A DNA stretch of 42,374 nt from CAWCTB01 sp963798275 (GCA_963798275.1 CAWCTB010000036.1:1-42374), one strand, 5' to 3'. Counted from the first letter of the stretch, positions 24,522-32,592 are shown. Program-made: numbers and translations. The notes: generated by a model not told the origin, from the sequence alone.

Positions 24522-24531
24522 ATCGGTTATG
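24514..24531 (+). promoter_or_regulatory. Operator-like palindrome at the ArsR promoter
   Basis: CATAAC-TTATCG-GTTATG is a perfect inverted repeat with 6-bp arms and a 6-bp spacer. It covers the -10 box and the predicted start point. ArsR-family repressors usually bind such AT-rich palindromes at their own promoters, so autoregulation is the natural reading. Confidence 0.6.
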
Positions 24532-24552
24532 AAACCTCAAGGTTATGGGACA

Positions 24553-24921
24553 ATGGCTCCCGATCACCTGGACGCAACCTTCGCGGCGCTTGCCGATCCC
24601 ACGCGGCGGGCGATCCTGGCGCGGCTGGCGTCGGGGGAGGCGTCGGTGACGGAGCTGGCCGAGCCATTCGCCATGAGCCAGCCGGCGATCTCCAAGCACC
24701 TCAAAGTGCTGGAGCGGGCCGGCTTGATTTCGCGCGGCCAGGACGCACAGCGACGGCCACGGCGGCTTGAGGCCAAGCCGCTGGCGGAAGCCAACCAATG
24801 GCTCGAGGGCTACCGCCAGTTCTGGGAGCAAAGCTTCCAACGTCTCGATGCCCTGCTGGAAGAGCTGAAAACGGAGGAAAAGAAGCCTGGGCACATTAAA
24901 GAAAAAAGGAGAAGAAGATGA
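24553..24921 (+). CDS. ArsR-family winged-helix regulator
   Basis: A 122-aa DNA-binding repressor-type protein. The fold runs FAALADPTRRAILARLASGE, VTELAEPFAMSQPAISKHLK and VLERAGLISRG, the standard helix-turn-helix-wing. There are no Cys residues, so it is not a metal sensor of the SmtB/ArsR type. It belongs to the branch commonly paired with SRPBCC (Aha1-type) genes. I prefer the ATG at 24553; an in-frame ATG at 24529 would fall inside the operator and leave no leader. Its stop overlaps the start of the first SRPBCC gene (ATGA), so translation is coupled. Confidence 0.88.
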   Translation: MAPDHLDATFAALADPTRRAILARLASGEASVTELAEPFAMSQPAISKHLKVLERAGLISRGQDAQRRPRRLEAKPLAEANQWLEGYRQFWEQSFQRLDALLEELKTEEKKPGHIKEKRRRR

Positions 24922-25424
24922 AAAACACTGGAACCTTGCAGGTAACGACGCCGACGGAGCGGGAAATCCTATTCACCCGCGTCTTCGATGCTCCCCGCAA
25001 CCTCGTCTTCGAGGCAATGACCAACCCCGAATTGCTCAAGCGCTGGTTCGGTCCCCGTGGCCATTCGCTGGTCGTCTGCGAGGTCGATTTCCGAGTAGGC
25101 GGTGCGTGGCGTTTTGTTTTGCGCACTCCCAGCGGCAGGGAGGTAGGGATGAGCGGGGTTTATCGCGAGATCGTGCCGCCCGAGCGAACCGTCCACACCG
25201 AGTCGTTCGACGATTACCCAGGCGATTGCCAGATCACCACCGTCCTTTCCGAACAGGCGGGCAAGACCACGCTCACGGCCACGGCGCTCTACGAGTCCAA
25301 GGAGATCCGCGATGCGGTAATCAAGTCCGGCATGGAAGACGGCGCGGCCGAAACCTACGACCGGCTCGCGGAATTGCTGCCATCGCTGGCGGCGCGAGAG
25401 CGGGAAAGCGCGAGGCCGGCATGA
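24918..25424 (+). CDS. SRPBCC (Aha1/AHSA1-type) protein, copy 1
   Basis: A 168-aa START-like fold protein with a hydrophobic cavity for a small ligand. Family marks are the opening REILFTRVFDAPRNLVFEAM, then LLKRWFGPRGHSL, and CEVDFRVGGAWRFVLRTPSG. The C-terminus is AAETYDRLAELL. It starts within the ArsR stop (ATGA), and its own stop overlaps the next gene's ATG, so three genes are tightly coupled. It is clearly paralogous to the gene at 25894-26379. Ligand and role are unknown; ArsR/SRPBCC pairs are often linked to stress or small-molecule response. Confidence 0.9.
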   Translation: MKNTGTLQVTTPTEREILFTRVFDAPRNLVFEAMTNPELLKRWFGPRGHSLVVCEVDFRVGGAWRFVLRTPSGREVGMSGVYREIVPPERTVHTESFDDYPGDCQITTVLSEQAGKTTLTATALYESKEIRDAVIKSGMEDGAAETYDRLAELLPSLAARERESARPA

Positions 25425-25849
25425 ACGAACCACAGCATACGCGGCAGATTGGCCGAAGCATCGGCGCGGTGCTCGCGGGGATGGTGGTGGGCATCGCTCT
25501 CGCTCTGGGCACCGACCTGGCGCTGCACGCAGCCGGCGTCTTTCCCGCACTGGGCCAGCCGATGTCGAGCCCGCTCCTGCTGCTGGCGACGATCTATCGC
25601 ACGGTGTACGGCGTCGTGGCCAGCTACATCACGGCACGTCTGGCGCCCTATCGGCCCATGCTGCACGCTCTGGTGGGCGGCTTCATCGGCCTGGTCGTGA
25701 GCATTGTGGGTGCGGTGGTGACCTGGAACGCGGGACCAGCCTTCGGGCCGAAATGGTATCCTCTGGCGCTGATCGTGCTGGCGATGCCGTCGGCCTGGGC
25801 AGGTGGCCAACTCCGCTGCATGCAGTTGCGGGCACGCGGTGAGGCCTGA
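25421..25849 (+). CDS. Small four-helix membrane protein
   Basis: A 142-aa integral membrane protein. Four hydrophobic segments are visible: about residues 11-39 (IGAVLAGMVVGIALALGTDL), 47-72 (LLLLATIYRTVYGVVASYI), 80-104 (ALVGGFIGLVVSIVGAVVTW) and 111-130 (YPLALIVLAMPSAWAGGQL). The start ATG overlaps the preceding SRPBCC stop (ATGA). I do not know the family. Its position between two SRPBCC paralogues under an ArsR regulator suggests it works in the same response. Confidence 0.75.
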   Translation: MNEPQHTRQIGRSIGAVLAGMVVGIALALGTDLALHAAGVFPALGQPMSSPLLLLATIYRTVYGVVASYITARLAPYRPMLHALVGGFIGLVVSIVGAVVTWNAGPAFGPKWYPLALIVLAMPSAWAGGQLRCMQLRARGEA

Positions 25850-25893
25850 TCAAAGCAAGAAAAGCAACTTACGAAACCAGAGGAGGATGACCG

Positions 25894-26379
25894 ATGACGG
25901 ATGCCGGGACATTGAAAGTAACTCTGCCCAGCGATCGCGAGATCGCAATGACGCGCGTCTTCGACGCGCCACGCCAACTGGTGTTCGAGGCGTTGACGAA
26001 GCCGGAACTGCTCAAACGGTGGCTGCTGGGACCGCCGGGCTGGACGATGGTGGTCTGCGAGATGGATTTGCGGGTGGGCGGCGCATATCGCTTTGTGTGG
26101 CGTCGCGAGGATGGAACCGAGATGGGGATGGGCGGCGTGTGTCGCGAGTTCGTGCCACCTGAGCGCATGGTCAGCACGGAGAAGTTCGACCAGTCCTGGT
26201 ACCCGGGTGAAGCGGTGGTATCGAACGTCCTGGTGGAAGAGGACGGCAAAACCACCCTCACGCTCACGGTGCGCTATGAATCACAGGAGGCGCGAGATAT
26301 CGCTCTGAAGTCTCCCATGGAGCAGGGCGTGGCTGCAGGCTATGACCGGCTGGCAGAGATGTTGCCAACGATGGTGTGA
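25894..26379 (+). CDS. SRPBCC (Aha1/AHSA1-type) protein, copy 2
   Basis: A 161-aa paralogue of the protein at 24918-25424. The two share REIxxTRVFDAPRxLVFEA, then ELLKRW, VVCEMDLRVGGAYRFVWR, and REFVPPERMV. The C-terminal AAGYDRLAEMLP is also shared. Alignment runs the full length, so this is a tandem duplication with the membrane-protein gene between the copies. GAGGAGG lies 9 bases before the ATG, 44 bases after the membrane protein stop. It probably belongs to the same ArsR-controlled operon. Ligand unknown. Confidence 0.9.
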   Translation: MTDAGTLKVTLPSDREIAMTRVFDAPRQLVFEALTKPELLKRWLLGPPGWTMVVCEMDLRVGGAYRFVWRREDGTEMGMGGVCREFVPPERMVSTEKFDQSWYPGEAVVSNVLVEEDGKTTLTLTVRYESQEARDIALKSPMEQGVAAGYDRLAEMLPTMV

Positions 26380-26483
26380 CCCGCGGACAAGAGATGGCTT
26401 GCCAAGACTAGTTGACTCGAAATGGCTCAAGCCCCTGATTAGGAGCAGAATATAAAATTAGGAAACATTTCGGGGGTAAACCT

Positions 26484-27274
26484 ATGAGTTCTGCATCGGC
26501 TCCGGCTCGATTTTTCAGCCAGATGGCTGACCTGCAACAAGCTGCGCTGGCGGCAGCACCACCAGTTTCGCCCGACCCCGGCTGGAGTCCGGCGCGCAAG
26601 GCCGTGGCCGGAACCTACAACCGACTGGGTGGCCTGATGCAGAAGTTGGCGACCCTGATCAACGTGCCGCTGCCACCCACGCTGGGGGTGTTTTATGTCG
26701 AGAGCGGAGGCAAGGGGCTGACACCGGGGCAGGCGATCATTCGCTTCGAGGTGCACCATTTCTGGGCAGAGTGGGGCGCAGGCGAATGTCGGCGACGTTT
26801 GACGCGCACTTCCAGTTTGGCGGCCACAACGGAGTTCCGGGGAAGACCTGGGAAGGGCATGCCTTCAGGGTTGCCACGAGCGGCCCCTTCTCTCCGGTTC
26901 ACACTGGTGCGCAGTCGGCGGAGTACGCCGCCTTCGGGTTGGCGACGCAACTGGGCGGGATGGAAGCCGCGGCGAGGTGCATCAGCATGGGCGGCTGCCA
27001 GATCATGGGCTCGGCCTTCGGGATGCTGGGATATGGCAACGCCACCGCGATGTTCAACGCGTTCCAGGCCAATGAAAATGCGCATGTGCTGGGGTTCTTC
27101 GATTTCTGCGCGCACCAGCCGGCGCCCCGGCCAGGGTCGCTGCTGACCTATCTGCAGCACGGCGACTTCAGCTCGTTCGCGCGCTTCTACAATGGCGCCG
27201 GGCAGGTCGGGGTCTATGCGCGCCGCCTGCAGGATGCGGCGGCCAACGCGGCAGCGGTGATTGCCGGAGGGTAG
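26484..27274 (+). pseudogene. N-acetylmuramidase-like (DUF3380) protein, frameshifted
   Basis: Two frames together make one protein of about 263 residues. Frame one (from ATG 26484, with GGGGGT upstream) carries a helical N-terminus and then FYVESGGKGLTPGQAIIRFE and VHHFWAEWG. Frame two takes up TFDAHFQFGGHNGVPGK, then EAAARCISMGGCQIMGSAFG and MLGYGNATAMFNAF, to the stop at 27274. This order matches the DUF3380 / N-acetylmuramidase domain of phage-type lysozymes; the Glu in VESGG is the expected catalytic acid. One base is missing somewhere in 26773-26800. No holin or phage gene is adjacent. If real, the frameshift removes more than half the domain. Confidence 0.7.
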
Positions 27275-27301
27275 AGGTTGAACGGATGGTCAGCAGCGCG
27301 C

Positions 27302-27757
27302 TTACGAATCTGCCTGCGTGAGGTCGGCGATCTCCAGCGCCACCTCGGCCAGAGCGACTTCAGCTTCGCCGCTGGGTTGGATTGCGAGTGGTTTCGCATC
27401 CCTAGGGCGGAGTTGCCTTCCGTCGAGCCAAGGCACGACCTTCCAGGGGCAGGGTTCGATCAGCAGGGGATAGATGCGCATCCCATTTTGCTTATGCCGT
27501 TCAAGGATTTCTGGGACCTCTTTCTGGCGAACGAAGTCCGATGTCAGAAAGGCTGCAGAGACGAGCAGGACGGCAATCTTGGCGCTCAGCAATTGCGCGT
27601 CTAACTCGGTGCGCCATTCAGCGCCCGCGGCCAGCTTGCGATCGGTCCACACATCCACCAGACCTTCCTTTTCCAACACGCCCAATTGGGTGACGAGCCG
27701 CTCGCACCAGGCGTCGTCTTTGTGACTGTAGCTGATGAACACTTTGGTTCGGGACAT
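27302..27757 (-). CDS. Stand-alone TIR-domain protein
   Basis: A 151-aa cytosolic protein that is almost only a TIR domain. It opens MSRTKVFISYSHKDDAWCER, followed by VDVWTDRKLAAGAEWRTELD and IAVLLVSAAFLTSDF. RQKEVPEIL comes next; Glu80 there is at the position of the catalytic Glu of TIR NADases. The start is the ATG at 27755-27757 with GGAGG 8 bases upstream. Bacterial TIR proteins often degrade NAD in phage defence or act as scaffolds, usually fused to a sensor domain. None is fused here, and the convergent neighbour is a broken muramidase. Defence use is a guess. Confidence 0.85.
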   Translation of the reverse strand: MSRTKVFISYSHKDDAWCERLVTQLGVLEKEGLVDVWTDRKLAAGAEWRTELDAQLLSAKIAVLLVSAAFLTSDFVRQKEVPEILERHKQNGMRIYPLLIEPCPWKVVPWLDGRQLRPRDAKPLAIQPSGEAEVALAEVALEIADLTQADS

Positions 27758-28110
27758 CGCAGTAGCCTCCCCCATGCCCGCAATTTGCAGCAAACCCGAC
27801 GAGTAGGGTTCTGCAGAGACGGGCTCGTTGGGCTGGAACTATAGCGCAGGTACCAGACACATGGGCAAGTGAAATTCGCGGAGGGCGGGTCACGGTAAGG
27901 TCCAGCCAAGGTCCGGAAACAGTTGTAAACTCAAGGCGATGTCCGGAATGGGCGCGGTCTCCGGCAAGGGACCGCGTTTTTGTGTGCGCTCTGTCTCGGG
28001 AAAGGGCGGAGCGACTGGTCACAAAGCCGCTCACGGTTATGCCAGGGCCCCGTCTATGTAATTGCAGGCAAGAGAATTGACCCTGTAAATGCATACGGAT
28101 AGGGACCGGC
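27758..28110. other. Intergenic region with an orphan terminator-like hairpin
   Basis: This is the divergent space between the TIR gene (minus) and the sigma factor gene (plus). It contains a strong hairpin followed by TTTTT at 27953-27981 with no plus-strand gene before it. A possible ECF-like -35 GGAAAC lies at about 27914. No coding frame is supported. Confidence 0.5.
27953..27981 (+). terminator. Terminator-like hairpin upstream of the sigma factor gene
   Basis: A perfect 7-bp stem (CGCGGTC, 27953-27959, with GACCGCG, 27970-27976) with a 10-base loop is followed by TTTTT. No plus-strand gene lies upstream; the TIR gene runs the other way. It could end a small RNA or attenuate the sigma operon leader. 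Confidence 0.6.
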
Positions 28111-28821
28111 ATGGCGGCTGATGCGGTATCGATTCCCCTGACGATTGCCCCGGCTTTTGGAGCTCCGGCGAGGTCGCGGGAAGCGCAGGAAACATGTTCC
28201 TCCGCAGTTTCGTATAAACGAAGTGCGGAACAAGCCCAGAGCCGAATGAACGACGCGGAGCTGATCCGGGAAGCCCAACGCGGCAACCATGCTGCGTTCG
28301 AGGAGTTGGTGCGCCAATACGACGGCGCAGTGCTTCGCCTCGCCTATCACCTGACGCGTTCCGAGCAGGACGCGCAGGACATTTACCAGGAAGCCTTCCT
28401 CAAGGCCTATCGGAACATCAACAACTTCCGGTTCGAGTGCTCGTTTTATACCTGGATTTACCGGATCGTGACCAACCTATGCCTCGATCTGCTGCGCAAG
28501 CGGCAGGTACGTAAGGAGGATTCCGGAGTCGCGGTGGATTCGGAGGGTGACGCATATGACATGCTGGACCAGGTGGCCGACCAGCGCTCGGGCGCGAGTC
28601 CGGAAAAAGACCTGATGCGCCGCGAACTGGGCGGGCGCATTGCGAAGGCGCTGCAGAAGCTGACGCCGCGCGAGCGCATGGTCTTCGAGATGAAGCATTA
28701 CCAGGGATTGAAGCTGAGAACGATTGGCGAGATTTTGAATACGACAGAAGAAACAGCGAAGAATACGCTGTTCCGCGGCACGCAGAAATTGCGCGCCGCA
28801 CTGAAAGACATGCGGTCCTGA
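28111..28821 (+). CDS. ECF-type RNA polymerase sigma factor
   Basis: A sigma-70 family, RpoE-like factor of 236 aa. Region 2 spans about residues 47-125 (MNDAELIREAQRGNHAAFEE, then EQDAQDIYQEAFLKAYRNI and SFYTWIYRIVTNLCLDLLRK). Region 4 spans 175-233 (LTPRERMVFEMKHYQGLKLR, then TIGEILNTTEETAKNTLFRG). A 45-residue N-terminal extension is unusual for the family; the ATG at 28246 (MNDAEL) would remove it, but neither start has a strong ribosome-binding site. The next gene encodes a zinc-finger anti-sigma factor 62 bases on, so this is a classic sigma/anti-sigma pair controlling the operon. Confidence 0.9.
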   Translation: MAADAVSIPLTIAPAFGAPARSREAQETCSSAVSYKRSAEQAQSRMNDAELIREAQRGNHAAFEELVRQYDGAVLRLAYHLTRSEQDAQDIYQEAFLKAYRNINNFRFECSFYTWIYRIVTNLCLDLLRKRQVRKEDSGVAVDSEGDAYDMLDQVADQRSGASPEKDLMRRELGGRIAKALQKLTPRERMVFEMKHYQGLKLRTIGEILNTTEETAKNTLFRGTQKLRAALKDMRS

Positions 28822-28883
28822 ACAGTGCAATGCGCCGTGAGTTGCGGGGAGAAACAGCCCCGGCGGTGAAGAGGTTAGCGAGT

Positions 28884-29819
28884 ATGAATTGCGAGTGGGT
28901 ACAAGAGAATATCGCGCTCTATCTGTATGGCGAACTGGCTGACGATGCGCGACATGAGCTGGAACAGCACGTGGCACGCTGCCCGGCGTGTGCGACTGAA
29001 CTAGCGGAGCAGAAAGAATTCCAGGCGGCGATGAACGCGCTGCCGGTGGAAGAGATTTCGCCGAGCTTCCTGGCGGCGTCGCGCATGCGGCTGCAGGAAT
29101 CGCTGGAGCATATCGAGCCGACCCGGGCGTGGTATCAGCGTTTCACCTTCGATCCGGCGGCATGGTTGCGGCAGGTGCGCTTTTCACCGGCGCTGGCGAC
29201 GGTCATCTTCATGGTAGGGTTTGGCGGCGGGCTGGGCACGATGTACAAATCGATGAGCGGCCCGACACTCCAACGGCCAGTCACTAACGAGACCGCCCCA
29301 GTCGAATCTTCTATTAGCGGCATCACCTCCATCGAACGCGATCCCAACAGCGACCAGGTCAAAGTGCAGTATGAGAAGCTGACGCCGGAGTCGGCACAAG
29401 GTTCGGTGACCGATCCGAAGATTCAGAGCTTGCTGCGGTACGCGGCGAAGACTCCGGAGAACACCGGGGTACGGCTGAATTCGATCGATGCGCTCAAGAG
29501 CAAGACAGACGATCCCCTGGTGCGCGAGACGCTGACCTATTCGCTACGGTATGACAGCAATCCCGGGGTGCGGTTGCAGGCGCTGGACGGACTGGCGCCG
29601 TACGTGAAGCAGGACATCCGGGTGCGCAACGCGGTGCTGGAGTCATTGCTGAACGACAGCAATCCGGGCGTGCGCAGCGGCGCGTTGCGGTCGCTGGAGC
29701 CGGTGCGGGCCGACAGCAGCGTGCGCATGGCGCTGCAGCAGTTAGCGAAGGAAGATCCCAGCGAGTACATTCGCAACGAGTCGCAGCACATCCTGGCCTC
29801 GATGCCGGACATGTACTGA
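28884..29819 (+). CDS. Zinc-finger anti-sigma factor with HEAT-like repeats
   Basis: A 311-aa single-pass membrane protein expected to hold the upstream sigma factor inactive. The N-terminal ZAS domain has the HxxxCxxC signature His29-Cys33-Cys36 (HVARCPAC). A membrane helix lies at about residues 102-122 (PALATVIFMVGFGGGLGTMY). The C-terminal, outer part (about 190-305) contains repeated units of the form DSNPGVRLQALDGL and DSNPGVRSGALRSL, which look like HEAT repeats. Most anti-sigma factors have short or unrelated outer domains, so the HEAT part may be the signal sensor. The start is the ATG at 28884, with GAGG upstream. Confidence 0.88.
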   Translation: MNCEWVQENIALYLYGELADDARHELEQHVARCPACATELAEQKEFQAAMNALPVEEISPSFLAASRMRLQESLEHIEPTRAWYQRFTFDPAAWLRQVRFSPALATVIFMVGFGGGLGTMYKSMSGPTLQRPVTNETAPVESSISGITSIERDPNSDQVKVQYEKLTPESAQGSVTDPKIQSLLRYAAKTPENTGVRLNSIDALKSKTDDPLVRETLTYSLRYDSNPGVRLQALDGLAPYVKQDIRVRNAVLESLLNDSNPGVRSGALRSLEPVRADSSVRMALQQLAKEDPSEYIRNESQHILASMPDMY

Positions 29820-29955
29820 AGATGCACGAGCGGCGAACGGGCTCCATGATGACTGAGCAAGGATCGAAGTTCTCCCGTATATTTTTTGCCTCCCTGCGCA
29901 CCCGACAGGCTTACATGCGCTTGCCGGGATTCCAAGAAGGTGGAGGAATAGCCGG

Positions 29956-31422
29956 TTGAAGCAGGGTTTCGAGTCAGGGGCACCAGAAAACGTGCGATCT
30001 GCGACCGGGGGAACAACACCAGCGATCCGAACGGCCGCAGGCAGGGACGCGCTTACCGGAAGCAATCGATGGCGCCTGGCGGTGGCGCTGGTTTGCGTGG
30101 CCGCGGCCATTCCGCTGGTCGCACAACAGACGCGGGTCTACAAGGACGGCAATGCGTGGGTGGAAGAGACCACCGGCACGATGCCATCGGCACGCGAGCT
30201 GCGGGTGAACACCGACCTGGGCTCGATCGAGGTGCAGGGCAACACGACGCGGTTCAGCTACGTGATCCGCAAGCGGTCGTATGCGGGCACCAAGGAAGAA
30301 GCGCTGCGACAGTTCCAGATGATGAAGGTATCGACTGGCAGCGTTGGCGAGGCGGCGTTGCTGGAAGGGCGAATGCTGCACCGGAACATGAACCGGTTTG
30401 CCGCGGAGATCACGATGGAGGTGCCGCGGGACCTGCAGAAACTGCGGCTGGACACGGGCGCAGGCGCGATGGCGGTGCGTTCCATTGGGGCAATGCTGAT
30501 CGGCAAGACCGGGGCGGGGGCGGTGAAGCTGGATGATATCGGCGGGCCGGTGACGATTACCACCACCGGCGGCGACGTCAGTGCCGGGAATCTGGGCTCC
30601 GATGTTTCGATCATCGACGGCGGCGGCGCGGTACATGTCGACAAGGTTGGGGGATTCATGAAGATCCATAACGGCGGCGGAAAGGTTTTCGTAGGGTCGG
30701 CCAAAGGACTGATGGTGGACACGGGAGCGGGCAACATTGAAGTGCAGAAGTGCGGCGGCGACCTGAAGGCCAGCACCGGCGGCGGCAGTCTTTATCTGGG
30801 TGACGTTTTGGGCACGGTGCGCGTCGATTCCAGCGGAGGCAGCGTGAGACTGGCCAGCGCCAAGGGACGGGTGCAGGTAAGCACGGGCGGTGGCAATGTG
30901 GAACTATTCAAACTGTCGCGAGGCGCCCAAGTCGATACCGGGGCCGGAGCGATTACGGTCGAGTTCATTGGGGGAAAAGACAGTTTCTCGGAATCGTCGT
31001 TACGCACCGCAGCCGGCGACATTACCGTAACGCTGCCTAGCAGCCTGGCAGTCACGGTACACGCTTCGTCGGATCTCGCGCCCGGGTACGGCATTCGTTC
31101 GGCGTTTAAGGAGCTGCGGATTACCAGCGAAGGCAGCGGAGTGGGTCCGCATTCCATGTGGGCGGAGGGCAATTTGAACGGCGGCGGCCCGCTGCTGCGG
31201 GTTCGCACCACGATCGGGCACATCGATTTCCAGCGGGGCAGTAGAGTCAGACAGGAAGATCAGTCATGCGAATACATGCAAGAACAAATACGATGGCAGT
31301 GGTGGCATTGGCCGGCTTCGCGCTGTTGGCCGCGGCGAATGCAGTGGCCGGAGATCCGCACTCGGGAGCGTATCTCGGGGTGCATGTGGGCGACCTTACG
31401 CCGGCGAAAGTATCGGAACTGA
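29956..31422 (+). CDS. DUF4097-family envelope protein (C-terminus doubtful)
   Basis: A membrane-anchored or exported protein: anchor at about residues 38-57 (RWRLAVALVCVAAAIPLVAQ), then a long beta-helix-like DUF4097 region. That region has regularly spaced motifs such as LRLDTGAGAMAV, GKTGAGAVKLDDI and STGGGSLYLGDV. The start is a TTG at 29956 behind a strong GGTGGAGGA site. The domain naturally ends at about GHIDFQRG (31238). The open frame runs on for 60 residues, overlapping the PDZ gene by 157 bases with Trp/Arg-rich, unprotein-like sequence. One more G in the GGGG at 31235-31238 would give a stop at about 31242. Third gene of the sigma operon. Confidence 0.8.
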   Translation: MKQGFESGAPENVRSATGGTTPAIRTAAGRDALTGSNRWRLAVALVCVAAAIPLVAQQTRVYKDGNAWVEETTGTMPSARELRVNTDLGSIEVQGNTTRFSYVIRKRSYAGTKEEALRQFQMMKVSTGSVGEAALLEGRMLHRNMNRFAAEITMEVPRDLQKLRLDTGAGAMAVRSIGAMLIGKTGAGAVKLDDIGGPVTITTTGGDVSAGNLGSDVSIIDGGGAVHVDKVGGFMKIHNGGGKVFVGSAKGLMVDTGAGNIEVQKCGGDLKASTGGGSLYLGDVLGTVRVDSSGGSVRLASAKGRVQVSTGGGNVELFKLSRGAQVDTGAGAITVEFIGGKDSFSESSLRTAAGDITVTLPSSLAVTVHASSDLAPGYGIRSAFKELRITSEGSGVGPHSMWAEGNLNGGGPLLRVRTTIGHIDFQRGSRVRQEDQSCEYMQEQIRWQWWHWPASRCWPRRMQWPEIRTRERISGCMWATLRRRKYRN

Positions 31423-32582
31423 AGTTGACGGATGCCAACGGCGCACTGGTAGTGGGCCTGGACCAGGATGGTCCTGCCTGCAAGGCTGGGTTGAAAGAGA
31501 ACGACGTTATCGTTGCCCTCGACGGCAAGAAGGTCGAGGACCCCGAACAGTTGGTAGAGCTGATTTCGAACATGCCGGGGGGCAAGCCGGCCACGGTGAC
31601 GGTGTGGCGCGGTGGGCGATCGCAAGACATCAAGGTTGTTCTAGGCAGCCGACGGCAATGGATGGCACTGCCTCCGGTTCATTATGGCAACGCTTTTGCG
31701 GGACCAGTACCTCCGGTTCCACCCGTTCCGCCCATAGCGATGCCTGACGTAGAGATCCAGACGTTTACCCCGACTGCGGCACGCCACGGTTTGATGGTGG
31801 AGTCGCTCAGCCCGCAGTTGGCGGAGTTCTTCGGCGTGGCCCAGGGCCAGGGCGTCCTGGTGCGCACGGTGCAGAAGGGCAGCCCGGCGGCGATTGCGGG
31901 GGTGAAGGCAGGGGACGTCATCATGAAAGTGAACGGCGAAGTGGTGCACGACATCGCGGACTGGCGCCGCAGCATGAAGTCGCACAGCGGCAAGGTATCG
32001 CTGAGCGTCATGCGCGATAGGCGCGAGCAGACGCTGGAGATGAACCTGCCCGGGCCGACCGGCATGGAGATGAAGCCGGAAGACTGGAACGACTTTCAGA
32101 ATGATATGGACGCCTTCAGGCTGGAGATGGAGCAGTTGCGGCCTGAACTGGAGCAGCAGATGCAGGAAGTCCAGCAAGCGCAGATGTTGAACCAGGATGA
32201 GCTGGAGCAGATGCAGCGCGACCTCGAGAAATCGATGAAGCAGATGGAGCCGCAACTCCAGAAGCAGTCGAAAGAAATCCAGAAACAGATGAAGAAGATG
32301 CAGCCGCAAATAGAGCGGCAGGCCAGGGAACTCCAGATGCAGATGGAAGCGATGCGACCTGAGATAGCCCGGCAGGCGACGGAAATGGCCAGGACGATGA
32401 CGCTGAAACAGGAAGACGTGGAGAAGATGCGTCACGAGATCGAAGACTCGATGAAAGAGCTCCAGCCGCAATTACAGAAGCAAATGGACGAACTGAAGCG
32501 GCAGATGGAGCAGCACAAGTTCGACATGCAGAAGCTGATGAACGGGTGGGACAAGGACAATCCGGAGCCCGACCAGTTCTAA
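31266..32582 (+). CDS. Exported double-PDZ protein with long coiled coil
   Basis: A 438-aa periplasmic or envelope protein. Its signal peptide is TMAVVALAGFALLAAANAVA. PDZ1 covers about residues 35-115 (YLGVHVGDLTP, ALVVGLDQDGPACKAGLKEN). A Pro-rich linker follows (PVPPVPPVPP), then PDZ2 at 170-260 (VLVRTVQKGSPAAIAGVKAG). Residues about 265-425 form a Met/Gln/Glu-rich coiled coil of repeated QMQ / MEQ / LQKQ units. There is no protease domain, so it is not DegP-like. An AGGAAG site lies 8 bases before the ATG. It is the last gene of the sigma / anti-sigma / DUF4097 operon and may bind misfolded envelope proteins or the anti-sigma factor. Confidence 0.88.
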   Translation: MRIHARTNTMAVVALAGFALLAAANAVAGDPHSGAYLGVHVGDLTPAKVSELKLTDANGALVVGLDQDGPACKAGLKENDVIVALDGKKVEDPEQLVELISNMPGGKPATVTVWRGGRSQDIKVVLGSRRQWMALPPVHYGNAFAGPVPPVPPVPPIAMPDVEIQTFTPTAARHGLMVESLSPQLAEFFGVAQGQGVLVRTVQKGSPAAIAGVKAGDVIMKVNGEVVHDIADWRRSMKSHSGKVSLSVMRDRREQTLEMNLPGPTGMEMKPEDWNDFQNDMDAFRLEMEQLRPELEQQMQEVQQAQMLNQDELEQMQRDLEKSMKQMEPQLQKQSKEIQKQMKKMQPQIERQARELQMQMEAMRPEIARQATEMARTMTLKQEDVEKMRHEIEDSMKELQPQLQKQMDELKRQMEQHKFDMQKLMNGWDKDNPEPDQF

Positions 32583-32592
32583 GGTATTTTGC

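Noticed and set aside
24529..24552. ATG at 24529 as start of the ArsR gene
   Set aside because: It lies inside the operator-like palindrome and at the predicted transcription start, without ribosome-binding site; the ATG at 24553 fits the domain start better.
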